A stretch of DNA of 64,000 nucleotides from contig NZ_CP031305.1 in NCBI RefSeq assembly GCF_004799645.1, forward strand, positions 310,001-374,000, read 5' to 3'. The first letter of the stretch is position 1, and every line of letters begins with the position of its first letter. The DNA comes from Natronorubrum bangense. Its GTDB lineage: Archaea; Halobacteriota; Halobacteria; Halobacteriales; Natrialbaceae. This document shows, piece by piece, positions 9,223 to 16,404 of this stretch. The translations under genes and the position numbers were made by a program. A model generated the notes under the pieces. The model was not told where the DNA came from. It ran no database searches and saw nothing but the letters and a program-made list of their open reading frames with translations.

Positions 9223-10149
9223 ATGGCCGTGAGCCGGACGGAGCCATCGCAGACAGTACAGCTGATCGCGACGTTCCGCCAGACCCGTTCTGTCGCGATC
9301 CAGTGGATCGTCGTCTCCGTAATCGGCTTTTTTGGCTTCGCCTACGGGTTCGGGTACGTCCTCGCAGTGATCCGAAACACGACCCTCGAGCCGATCGTCA
9401 TTTCGCCGTTCGCGCCGCCGGATGTCATCGTCTGGCTTGCAATTTCGGCTGGGCTAGTCGCGCTCGTCGTCGTTCCACACGAGCTGCTTCACGGCGTGTT
9501 CATGGCGTACTACGGCGGGAAGCCGGAGTACGGCGTCGGTGTTTCCCACTTTCTCTTGCCGTACGCCTACGCAGAGACGGAGCAGGCAGTCTACACCCGA
9601 AATCAGATGCTCGTCGCCCTGTTGGCACCGTTCATTGGCATTACGGCTGTCGGGCTCGCGATACTGGTCGTCTATCCGACTCCGCTATTGCTTATTCCAC
9701 TGGCGGCCAACGCCGCCGGCTCGATCGGTGACCTCTGGATGGCTGCCGTGCTCTTGCAGTATCCCCCCGGCGTTCGTGTTGGTCCGCTCCCCGACAGCGA
9801 CGTACAGGGGTTCGGAATCTACGGCGCGAGCGAACGCGATCACAGCCGTGTTCCGGGGCGGCGCGTCCTTTCAACGGTCGTATCTGGCGCGGTCGGGACG
9901 CTCGCGGTGTTGTCGATCGGGATCCTCGGCTGGGTGTTGGTGTCGCTCGCCGTCGGCTCGGGAACTGTCGTCATCGGCGATCCCGACAGTCACTGGCTTC
10001 TCGTCCGGCACGAACGTCACGCTCACGGTGACGTTCACCTCGAGATCGGTGCCACTCTCTTTTTCGGTGTCACGGCGCTTGGTGGGCTCATCTGGGCGCT
10101 CGGGATCGAGGGATATCGTGCACTCGTCCCAGCGGAGTCGTCGCCATGA
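9223..10149 (+). CDS. DUF3267-type integral membrane metalloprotease-like protein
   Basis: A 308-residue membrane protein with a zinc-metalloprotease motif HELLH at residues 86-90 on the edge of a membrane helix, as in DUF3267 proteins. Several hydrophobic segments surround it (VVSVIGFFGFAYGFGYVL; WLAISAGLVALVVV; LLAPFIGITAVGLAILVV). A second conserved-looking segment LGDxWMA-type (SIGDLWMAAVL) could supply a third zinc ligand. The start MAVSRTEPS at 9223 is preferred; the longer ORF adds 52 residues that overlap the divergent gene's start. The substrate is unknown. Confidence 0.75.
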   Translation: MAVSRTEPSQTVQLIATFRQTRSVAIQWIVVSVIGFFGFAYGFGYVLAVIRNTTLEPIVISPFAPPDVIVWLAISAGLVALVVVPHELLHGVFMAYYGGKPEYGVGVSHFLLPYAYAETEQAVYTRNQMLVALLAPFIGITAVGLAILVVYPTPLLLIPLAANAAGSIGDLWMAAVLLQYPPGVRVGPLPDSDVQGFGIYGASERDHSRVPGRRVLSTVVSGAVGTLAVLSIGILGWVLVSLAVGSGTVVIGDPDSHWLLVRHERHAHGDVHLEIGATLFFGVTALGGLIWALGIEGYRALVPAESSP

Positions 10150-10197
10150 GGAAGCCAAAACCGTAACGCTCGAGCCGTTCTCACCTCGAGTGAGTGT

Positions 10198-10497
10198 ATG
10201 ACCAAGTGGCTTCAAAGCGGTCGCCGCCGCGATATGTGCGTGCTGCTCGCCGGTGCAGACGGGGGCGAACTACGCGGCCAGCAACTCAAATCCCGTCTCG
10301 AGTCGCAGTACGACGACCATCTCGAGCCGAAGGCGTTCTACGGTTCGCTGTCGGCGCTGGTCGATGCAGGGTTCGTCGAGAAGCGAACGGTGGGGATTCA
10401 CGACGTGTACACGCTCACGGACGGTGGCGAACGACGGCTGCGTGAGCACTACGAGTGGGTCTGGGAGTGTCTGCATCGAGATGGCAGCGCGCAGTGA
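10198..10497 (+). CDS. PadR-family transcriptional regulator
   Basis: A 99-residue winged-helix protein. LRGQQLKSRLESQYDDHLEP forms the helix-turn-helix, KAFYGSLSALVDAGFVEKRT the recognition helix and wing approach, and YTLTDGGERRLREHYEWV the wing and final helix, as in short PadR proteins. It is located 49 bp after the DUF3267 gene and 72 bp before squalene synthase, all on the same strand. Target genes and effector are not visible. Confidence 0.8.
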   Translation: MTKWLQSGRRRDMCVLLAGADGGELRGQQLKSRLESQYDDHLEPKAFYGSLSALVDAGFVEKRTVGIHDVYTLTDGGERRLREHYEWVWECLHRDGSAQ

Positions 10498-10569
10498 ACA
10501 GCGACCACTGGAACATCCCGCCGGGACCGCGGCGTTTTTCCGGGATGGGAACAAAGTGAAATCGAGTAG

Positions 10570-11616
10570 ATGACCACGGGCCAGCCCGATTTCACAACTG
10601 ACGCCGACCTGGAGTGGTGTTACGACGCGGTTCACGGCGTCTCGCGGACTTTCTCGATCACTATCGATCGGCTCGAGGAGCCGATGGCGAGACACATTTG
10701 TATCGGATACCTCCTCTGTCGTGTTGCTGACACGATCGAAGACGCGGGACACATCCCGCCGGATACACAGACCGAACTGCTGACGACGTACGACCAGTTG
10801 CTCGATCCGGAGTCGGAGCAGACCGTCTCGGCGTTCATGGACGATATCGAGCCATGGATTCCCGACGAGCGCTCCGAAGACTGGAACGTCGTCGCTGAGA
10901 CACCCCGCGTGTTGCGGACGTTCGAATCGCTCGATGAGGAACCTCGCGAGATCATGCGCGAGCCTGTCCGCGAACTCGTCGACGGGATGGCGATGTTCAC
11001 GGACCGCTACGCTGACGAAGGCGGATTGCGCCTGCAGACGCTCGAGGAACTCGAGGAGTACTGCTGGTACGCTGCGGGCACCGTCGGGACGCTCATCACA
11101 GGGCTGGTCGCCCGGGGAGCCTCCCAGAACCGTGCCGAGGAGATGCGAGAGAACGCCCGCTCGTTTGCGCTGCTGTTGCAACTGGTCAACATCGCCAAAG
11201 ACGTCGAGTCGGATTACCACGACGAGAACAACGTCTATCTCCCAGCCGAATGGCTCGAGGCAGAGGACGTCGACGTTGAGCAGGTCACCGACGCGGACAA
11301 CCACGGCGGCGTGACGAACGTCATCAAACGCGTCACCGGACGGGCTGAGACCTATCTCGACGACGCCCATCGCTATCTCGAGGTCGTCCCCGAGACCCAC
11401 GGCAACCGACTGTCGGCGTGGGCGATCCCGTATCTGCTTGCGGTCGGGACGATGCGTGAACTCCGCGAGCGGCCTGAAGATGTCATCCGTGAGGGCGACG
11501 TCAAGGTCTCTCGGTCGGAAGTGTACGCCCTTCTCCAGACGTTCGAAGGGGACGTCTCGCGGTCGACGCTTGCCGACCTCCGCAAGGAGATGGCAGAGAA
11601 GCCGCTCCATCAGTGA
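10570..11616 (+). CDS. Squalene/phytoene synthase family protein
   Basis: This 348-residue trans-isoprenyl diphosphate synthase joins two prenyl diphosphates head to head. The first Asp-rich motif is DTIED at residues 54-58; the second is NIAKDVESD at residues 207-215. SRTFSITI near residue 25 is also typical. A Lys before the second-motif Asp (AKD rather than RD) and the overall length fit the haloarchaeal squalene synthase group better than CrtB, but phytoene synthase cannot be excluded. Squalene feeds haloarchaeal neutral lipids and phytoene feeds bacterioruberin and retinal. No other carotenoid gene is adjacent. Confidence 0.85.
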   Translation: MTTGQPDFTTDADLEWCYDAVHGVSRTFSITIDRLEEPMARHICIGYLLCRVADTIEDAGHIPPDTQTELLTTYDQLLDPESEQTVSAFMDDIEPWIPDERSEDWNVVAETPRVLRTFESLDEEPREIMREPVRELVDGMAMFTDRYADEGGLRLQTLEELEEYCWYAAGTVGTLITGLVARGASQNRAEEMRENARSFALLLQLVNIAKDVESDYHDENNVYLPAEWLEAEDVDVEQVTDADNHGGVTNVIKRVTGRAETYLDDAHRYLEVVPETHGNRLSAWAIPYLLAVGTMRELRERPEDVIREGDVKVSRSEVYALLQTFEGDVSRSTLADLRKEMAEKPLHQ

Positions 11617-11702
11617 CACCGCGCTCAGGTGCTCGTTGCAGGTGGTTTTCATGTCGAGAACGTCGTCAGAACCTATAACAGCACGCCGTTCGACTACCCC
11701 TC

Positions 11703-11996
11703 ATGTGTCGGGAAACGAAGCGTGAACCCGCGTGGGTGTCGGCGATCCGGCTGGCGTTCCTCCGGGGACAGGTCGACGTCGACGGCGTGATGGAGGAGGC
11801 AAACCTCCCCGCCGGGTACGAACGAACTGTCCGGGACGTTCTGTCGACGATGGCCGACCGGCGACTTCTCGAGCCCGCCGGCGAGACGGGCGAGCGATAC
11901 GTTCCAGGTCCCGTCCTCATCGAATCCGATCGCTTTGAGTTGGATTACTCCAAGGCATCCGACGGCGGTGCCCATCGGTGGCACTCGAGCGGCTGA
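11703..11996 (+). CDS. Small conserved haloarchaeal winged-helix-like protein
   Basis: A 97-residue protein with predicted helices VDVDGVMEEANLPAGYERTV and VRDVLSTMADRRLLEPAGE. The second resembles a winged-helix recognition segment followed by a wing (GERYVPGPVLIESD). I infer a DNA-binding or regulatory role only from this pattern. It stands alone between squalene synthase and a short AbrB-type gene. Codon usage matches true genes. Confidence 0.6.
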   Translation: MCRETKREPAWVSAIRLAFLRGQVDVDGVMEEANLPAGYERTVRDVLSTMADRRLLEPAGETGERYVPGPVLIESDRFELDYSKASDGGAHRWHSSG

Positions 11997-12046
11997 GACA
12001 CTTCATAGCGCAAACTATGTATTGACTACGACTGTACACGTCAGTA

Positions 12047-12199
12047 ATGGGTACGCTTACGGATACGAAAATTTCCTCGAAGAACCTGACAACAGTGCCG
12101 AAACCGGTCCGGAACTTTCTCGACGTCGGTGCCGGCGATCGAGTCGAATGGCACGTCGAAGACGGACAGATCGTCATCAAAAAACGCGACGCCGAGTAG
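12047..12199 (+). CDS. AbrB/SpoVT-type DNA-binding protein (50 aa)
   Basis: A 50-residue protein with the swapped-hairpin AbrB/MazE layout: TKISSKNLTTVPKPVRNFLD, then VGAGDRVEWHVEDGQIVIKK. KNLTTVPKPVRNFL corresponds to the family's (Q)ITIPKEVRE-L core. It would bind DNA as a dimer. Such domains are antitoxin DNA-binding modules or stand-alone regulators. No PIN or MazF-like toxin ORF follows, because the next gene (mocA) is convergent, so a toxin-antitoxin role is unsupported. Confidence 0.78.
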   Translation: MGTLTDTKISSKNLTTVPKPVRNFLDVGAGDRVEWHVEDGQIVIKKRDAE

Positions 12200-12217
12200 C
12201 CTCGACGACGCGGTTGA

Positions 12218-12895
12218 TTAGAGATCGTCGGGAACGTCGACGTCACGACGGACACCTGGGTCGTCGACCTCGATGAGCGCACTCGAGTCGCTCTCGAGGA
12301 AGAGTTCTCGACCCCCGATGTCGCCGTCGACGTCAGTGAGCGCGTCGAAAAAGCGCGCGTCGAACAGCACCGGGTTGCCACGGTCCCCATCGAACGCTGC
12401 GGCGAGCGCCTCGCCAGCGCCGGCGGCGTACGCCGCGACCACCGTCTCGATCGTCTGGGGTGCGACGAAGGGCATATCGCCAAGGGCGACGAGGACAGCA
12501 TCGACGTCGCCGCAGTCGCAGACGGCCTCGATGCCGGTCCGGAGCGACGACGCCTGCCCGGTGTCGTAGGCCTCGTTGACGACTGTTTCGACCGGAACCC
12601 CCTCGAGTGCGTCCTGCACTCGATCGGTCTCGTGGCCGAGGACGACGACCACCGGGTCGACGCTGCTGTGGACGAGCGTTCGGGCGGCATGACGGACGAT
12701 CGGCTCGCCCTCGAGCGTCGCTAGCAGTTTATTCTCACTTCCGTAGCGGCTGCTCGTGCCGGCGGCGAGCAGCACGCCAGCCACTGCCGGCTCGTTGCAG
12801 CCGTCGTCCGCGTGGCGCACGTCGTCGGCCTCGAGAAGTGGGGGATCGGCGGTCGCAGATCGGGCCGTGTCCTCGTTGGCGTCGTTTTCAGTCAT
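12218..12895 (-). CDS. mocA: MobA/MocA-like molybdenum cofactor nucleotidyltransferase
   Basis: A 225-residue NTP-transferase with LLAAGTSSRYGSENKLL near residue 43, where GTSSR-G and the following Lys bind NTP. LGDMPF near residue 143 holds the metal-binding Asp. GNPVLFDARFF is the MocA-type product loop. MocA attaches CMP to molybdopterin to make the cytosine dinucleotide cofactor used by CO dehydrogenases and related hydroxylases. It overlaps moeA by ATGA, and both diverge from coxG, which supports a dedicated role in cofactor supply. MobA-type GTP use cannot be formally excluded. Confidence 0.85.
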   Translation of the reverse strand: MTENDANEDTARSATADPPLLEADDVRHADDGCNEPAVAGVLLAAGTSSRYGSENKLLATLEGEPIVRHAARTLVHSSVDPVVVVLGHETDRVQDALEGVPVETVVNEAYDTGQASSLRTGIEAVCDCGDVDAVLVALGDMPFVAPQTIETVVAAYAAGAGEALAAAFDGDRGNPVLFDARFFDALTDVDGDIGGRELFLESDSSALIEVDDPGVRRDVDVPDDL

Positions 12896-14121
12896 CGTTC
12901 CAGCACGGGATACGGCACGACTCGGACCTGTTCGTCGGCGGTGACGCCGTCCGTCGTTATGACGATGCCGTCGGCCTGGCTCGCACGCGTACTCGAGGAG
13001 AGCACGCTCGGATCGAACGTCTCCTCGTAGACCGACAGCGGCGAGTCGACGTGACCGAGTGGCATCGCGACGCCGTCCTCGAGCGTGACGGGGATGCCGT
13101 AGGTGAAGCCGGCAGTCGAAATATCGACGTCACGAGCCATCTGCGCGGCGACGGTCGGCAGCGTCGTCTCGCCGGTAAAGAACGGGCGGGCGACGAGCGA
13201 CGTCACCAGATGGGCACCGATTGGTTTGCCCGGAATGGCGAACGCAACGGCGTCGTGGTCGGGCAGTTCCGCGACGGCGATCGGTTTTCCCGGTCGGAGT
13301 CGCACTCGGTGGAACAGCACGTCGCCGAGGACATCGAGCGAGCGGATGACGTAGTCCTTGTCGCCGACGCTGGTACCGCCGGTCGTGATGACGACGTCGT
13401 ACTCGTCGGCCAACTCGGCGATCCGTTCTTCGACCCGGTCGTCGATGTCGGGAACCGCCCCCTCGTACGTCGCCTCGTGACCCCACGAGCGCACGAGGCC
13501 GGCGAGCATCGGCGAGTCGAGGTCCCGATGGCGCCCCTCGTGGATCTCCGTCCCGGTTGCCAGCAGGCCAACCGAGAGCCGTTTGGTGACGGGAACCGTC
13601 TCGATTTCGAGATCGCCGAGCAACAGCGCGTCTTTTGCGCCGAGTCGATCACCCGCGTCGAACAGCGCCTCGCCCTCCGCGACGTTGCTCCCGCGCTCGT
13701 AGACGTAAGTCCCGGGCTCGAGGTCGGAGCCCGTGAGCTGACCGTTTTCGACCGTCGCCTCCTCGCGTTTGAGCACCGCGTTTGCCGACGGCGGCAGCGG
13801 CGAGCCGGTGGCGATCCGAACCGCCGTCCCGGCCTCGAGTGCGGCTGGCTCGTCTTCGGGAAACACTGGCGTCTCGACGACCTCGAGCGGATACTCGTCG
13901 GTCGCATCGAACGCAAAGCCGTCCATCGTCGCGTGGCTCTGGGCTGGGACGTCGATCGGGGCCGAAATCGGTTCGGCGAGGGTTCGCCCGGCGATCTCGT
14001 CGAGGGAGACCTGTTCCGTCTCGAGTCGTGACAACCACTCCGTTCGAAGCGCTAGAACGCGGTCGACGGCCGCGTCCACATCGATCAGATCGGCACCGTC
14101 GTGTGAGTCAATACCTGTCAT
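12892..14121 (-). CDS. moeA: Molybdopterin molybdotransferase MoeA
   Basis: This 409-residue MoeA-family enzyme inserts molybdate into adenylylated molybdopterin. Domain order is typical: an N-terminal region with PAQSHATMDGFAFDATD (near residue 60), a beta-barrel insert with GTAVRIATGSPLPPSANAV (near 98), the MoaB-like domain with LATGTEIHEG and TTGGTSVGDKDY (near 235), and a C-terminal beta domain. The start is the ATG at 14121. It is co-translated with mocA and divergent from coxG with 161 bp between them, so it probably matures the Mo site of the cox-encoded enzyme. Confidence 0.92.
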   Translation of the reverse strand: MTGIDSHDGADLIDVDAAVDRVLALRTEWLSRLETEQVSLDEIAGRTLAEPISAPIDVPAQSHATMDGFAFDATDEYPLEVVETPVFPEDEPAALEAGTAVRIATGSPLPPSANAVLKREEATVENGQLTGSDLEPGTYVYERGSNVAEGEALFDAGDRLGAKDALLLGDLEIETVPVTKRLSVGLLATGTEIHEGRHRDLDSPMLAGLVRSWGHEATYEGAVPDIDDRVEERIAELADEYDVVITTGGTSVGDKDYVIRSLDVLGDVLFHRVRLRPGKPIAVAELPDHDAVAFAIPGKPIGAHLVTSLVARPFFTGETTLPTVAAQMARDVDISTAGFTYGIPVTLEDGVAMPLGHVDSPLSVYEETFDPSVLSSSTRASQADGIVITTDGVTADEQVRVVPYPVLER

Positions 14122-14134
14122 TCTCAAATCCTAT

Positions 14135-14158
14135 TTTTCAGATTTGATATGCTGAAAA
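14135..14158. promoter_or_regulatory. Inverted repeat TTTTCAG-N10-CTGAAAA near the moeA start
   Basis: A 7-bp perfect inverted repeat with a 10-bp spacer lies 14-37 bp upstream of the moeA ATG, in the region shared with the divergent cox operon. It may be an operator for moeA-mocA. Spacing of about 1.6 helical turns between half-site centres fits dimeric repressors. Confidence 0.35.
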
Positions 14159-14173
14159 CACTAATGTTTATTT

Positions 14174-14203
14174 GTGTGGTATAGGAACGCATAGAGTGTG
14201 GTA
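14174..14203 (+). promoter_or_regulatory. Two GTGTGGTA direct repeats upstream of the cox TATA box
   Basis: GTGTGGTA occurs at 14174-14181 and again at 14196-14203, starting 22 bp apart (two helical turns). The proximal copy ends 24 bp upstream of the TTATAAAAG element of coxG. This is where haloarchaeal activators commonly bind. It is a candidate site for regulation of the CO dehydrogenase operon. Confidence 0.42.
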
Positions 14204-14227
14204 AATAGTATGCACATAGTGCAGGGT

Positions 14228-14236
14228 TATAAAAGA
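14228..14236 (+). promoter_or_regulatory. TATA box of the cox operon
   Basis: TTATAAAAG lies 46-54 nt before the coxG ATG at 14283. This predicts a transcription start near 14257 and a short 5' leader of about 25 nt. Confidence 0.55.
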
Positions 14237-14282
14237 TGACGCCGATCGACACACAACGACCGCGGCCACGAAACGGGTGGGT

Positions 14283-14879
14283 ATGATGGAGTTCAGTGGC
14301 GAATTCGAACTCGAGGACGTGCCACCGGAGAAAGCGTGGGTCGTGCTCTCGGACCCGATCGCTGTCCGAAACTCGCTGAAAGGGTGTCAGTACATCACAC
14401 CGATGAACGACGACTTCGGTTTCGACGACTACGAACCCGAAGAAGACGTCGAGACACTTCCTGAAGCCGACCCGGAGGACGTCGCCGAGCGGGCGTTCAA
14501 AGAGGGCCAAGAGTATGCAGCGCTGATGCAAGTCGGCGTCGGCAGCGTCAAGCCCCGCTTCGAGACGTCGGTGACGATCGACGAACGCGACCACGACGAC
14601 TTCATCATGACCGCGACTGGCAGCGGCACCGCAAGCGGGAGCAGTTTCAGCATGGAGTCGGGGATGCAGATCTACTCGCTCGAGGATAGCGAGGGCTCGC
14701 GCATCGAGTGGTGGACCGAAGCCGACATCTCGGGCCGGATCGCCCAGCTCGGTTCGCGGGTGATCGACCCCGTGGCCAACAAGATCGTGGGCAACTTTTT
14801 CAGTGATATCGAACAGCAGATGAGCGACGTCGAAGAGACGGATTCGGGCATCACGGACCGGATCCGTGGGATGTTATGA
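14283..14879 (+). CDS. coxG: CoxG family SRPBCC protein (CO dehydrogenase accessory)
   Basis: A 198-residue SRPBCC-fold protein whose opening EFSGEFELEDVPPEKAWVVL and LSDPIAVRNSLKGCQYI match the CoxG family. RIEWWTEADISGRIAQLGSR with IDPVANKIVGNFFSDIEQQM is the usual C-terminal helix region. In bacteria CoxG is implicated in membrane association of, or quinone exchange with, CO dehydrogenase. Its genomic place before coxMSL is expected. I use ATG 14283; a GTG at 14277 is also in frame. The stop overlaps coxM by ATGA. A hydrophobic membrane tail is not obvious. Confidence 0.88.
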   Translation: MMEFSGEFELEDVPPEKAWVVLSDPIAVRNSLKGCQYITPMNDDFGFDDYEPEEDVETLPEADPEDVAERAFKEGQEYAALMQVGVGSVKPRFETSVTIDERDHDDFIMTATGSGTASGSSFSMESGMQIYSLEDSEGSRIEWWTEADISGRIAQLGSRVIDPVANKIVGNFFSDIEQQMSDVEETDSGITDRIRGML

Positions 14880-15763
14880 AACCGGCACAGTTCGAACAGC
14901 ACGAACCCGAAACCGTCGAAGAGGCTGTCAGCTTGCTCGAGAGCCTAGACGACCGGGCGATCCTCTCCGGCGGGCAGAGTATGGTCCCGATGCTCCGGTT
15001 CCGGCTTGCGGTGCCGGAGACGATCATTGATATCAACCGCATCGAGAGCCTCGACTACCTCGAGGAGGACGACGGCTGGCTCACAATCGGCGCACTTGCC
15101 CGTCATGCCGATATCGAACACTCCGAGCTGATCGCCGAGCACTACGGCAGCTTCGCCGACACGGCACCGCTGGTGGCGGACCCACAGATCCGCAATCGGG
15201 GGACAGTCGCGGGCTCTATCGCACAGGCGGACCCGAAAGGCGACTGGGGCAGCGTCTTACTCGCCCACGAGGGTGAAATCGTCGCACACGGTCCTGACGG
15301 CGAGCGAGTCATTCCGGCCGACGAGTTCTTCCTGCTGCCGTACGATACGACCCTCGACGAGAACGAACTGCTCACTGAGCTTCGGGTACCGACACCCGCG
15401 CCTCGAGAGGGCAGCGCCTATCACAAGCTGAAACGGAAGGTGGGCGACTACGCGATGGCTGGCTCGGCTGCACGGCTCGTCCTCGACGACGACGGCCGAA
15501 TCGAGCAGGCAGGCATCGGCCTCACCGCCGTCGACATCACGAACGTCCGGGCGACCGACGCCGAAGACCATCTCGAGGGCGAACGGCCGAGTAGCGAGCT
15601 GTTCAAACGCGCTGGCGAACTGGCGGCCGAACAGTCGAACCCCGAATCTGACGAACACGGCGACGTGGAATATAAAGAACGAATGGTAAATGTCCTCACC
15701 CAGCGCGCACTCGGCGACGCCGCCGAACGCGCCGGACTGGTCAAACGGAGGGTATCACAGTGA
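14876..15763 (+). CDS. coxM: Aerobic CO dehydrogenase medium (FAD-binding) subunit CoxM
   Basis: A 295-residue flavoprotein of the molybdenum-hydroxylase family. FAD-binding motifs [10 protein letters not shown] (near residue 31) and [15 protein letters not shown] (near 108) are present, followed by the CO_deh_flav C-terminal domain with [18 protein letters not shown]. It passes electrons from the CoxS iron-sulfur clusters to FAD and on to the respiratory chain. Gene order M-S-L is that of form I enzymes. It overlaps coxG by ATGA and coxS by GTGA. Confidence 0.93.
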   Translation: MKPAQFEQHEPETVEEAVSLLESLDDRAILSGGQSMVPMLRFRLAVPETIIDINRIESLDYLEEDDGWLTIGALARHADIEHSELIAEHYGSFADTAPLVADPQIRNRGTVAGSIAQADPKGDWGSVLLAHEGEIVAHGPDGERVIPADEFFLLPYDTTLDENELLTELRVPTPAPREGSAYHKLKRKVGDYAMAGSAARLVLDDDGRIEQAGIGLTAVDITNVRATDAEDHLEGERPSSELFKRAGELAAEQSNPESDEHGDVEYKERMVNVLTQRALGDAAERAGLVKRRVSQ

Positions 15764-16404
15764 CGAACACACGAGAGATTTCGCTGACGGTCAACGGCAC
15801 TGAACACACGATCGACGTCGAACCGCGCCAGCTGCTCGTGCACGCGATCAGAGAGGAACTGGACATGACCGGTACGCACATCGGCTGTGACACTGGCAAC
15901 TGCGGGGCCTGTACGGTCCTCAAAGACGGGGAACCGATCAAGTCCTGTCTCATGTTCGCAACGCAAGCCGACGGGAGCGAACTCATGACCGTCGAGGGGA
16001 TGGAAGAACTCCCCGAAGCGCGCGGAGACTTGCATCCGCTCCAGGAGGGCTTTCGCGAGGAACACGGCCTGCAGTGTGGCTACTGTACGCCCGGCATGCT
16101 GATGGCCGGCAAGGCGTTGCTCGACGAGAACCCGGACCCGAGCGAGGAAGAAATCCGCGAAGCGATCAGCGGCAACCTCTGTCGGTGTACCGGCTACCAG
16201 AACATCGTTCGCTCGATCGAGTACGCCGCGGAGGAACTCGAGGAGGTCGCGGCTGCCGACGGCGGCACGACCGCGGCGTCGGGGACGGACACCAGCAGCG
16301 CCGACGCATTCGACGGCGAGTTCGACTGCGGCGTCGAGAACTGCTGTGGCGGCCCGACGACCGATCGCGACCACGACGCCGACACTGGCGGTGAGCACAG
16401 ATGA
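15760..16404 (+). CDS. coxS: Aerobic CO dehydrogenase small [2Fe-2S] subunit CoxS
   Basis: A 214-residue protein with the two cluster domains of the family. The N-terminal plant-ferredoxin cluster is [13 protein letters not shown] followed by KSC; the C-terminal helical cluster is CGYCTPGM plus NLCRCTGY. The first 155 residues match the usual subunit length. The remaining 55 or so (Ala/Glu/Thr/Asp-rich, ending [17 protein letters not shown]) are an extra acidic tail carrying three more cysteines, an oddity. The start is GTG at 15760, overlapping the coxM stop. The coxL ATG overlaps its stop. Confidence 0.94.
   Translation: MTNTREISLTVNGTEHTIDVEPRQLLVHAIREELDMTGTHIGCDTGNCGACTVLKDGEPIKSCLMFATQADGSELMTVEGMEELPEARGDLHPLQEGFREEHGLQCGYCTPGMLMAGKALLDENPDPSEEEIREAISGNLCRCTGYQNIVRSIEYAAEELEEVAAADGGTTAASGTDTSSADAFDGEFDCGVENCCGGPTTDRDHDADTGGEHR

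Noticed and set aside
10270..11652. 460-codon minus-strand frame opposite squalene synthase
   Set aside because: The plus strand encodes squalene/phytoene synthase with both Asp-rich motifs; the minus frame is a third-position GC artefact.
12047..12895. AbrB-type protein plus following gene as a toxin-antitoxin pair
   Set aside because: The neighbouring gene is convergent and is a MobA/MocA nucleotidyltransferase, not a toxin family.
13007..14031. Long plus-strand frame opposite moeA (part of 474 codons)
   Set aside because: It is antisense to a clear MoeA with all motifs; its Arg-rich translation is a GC-bias shadow.
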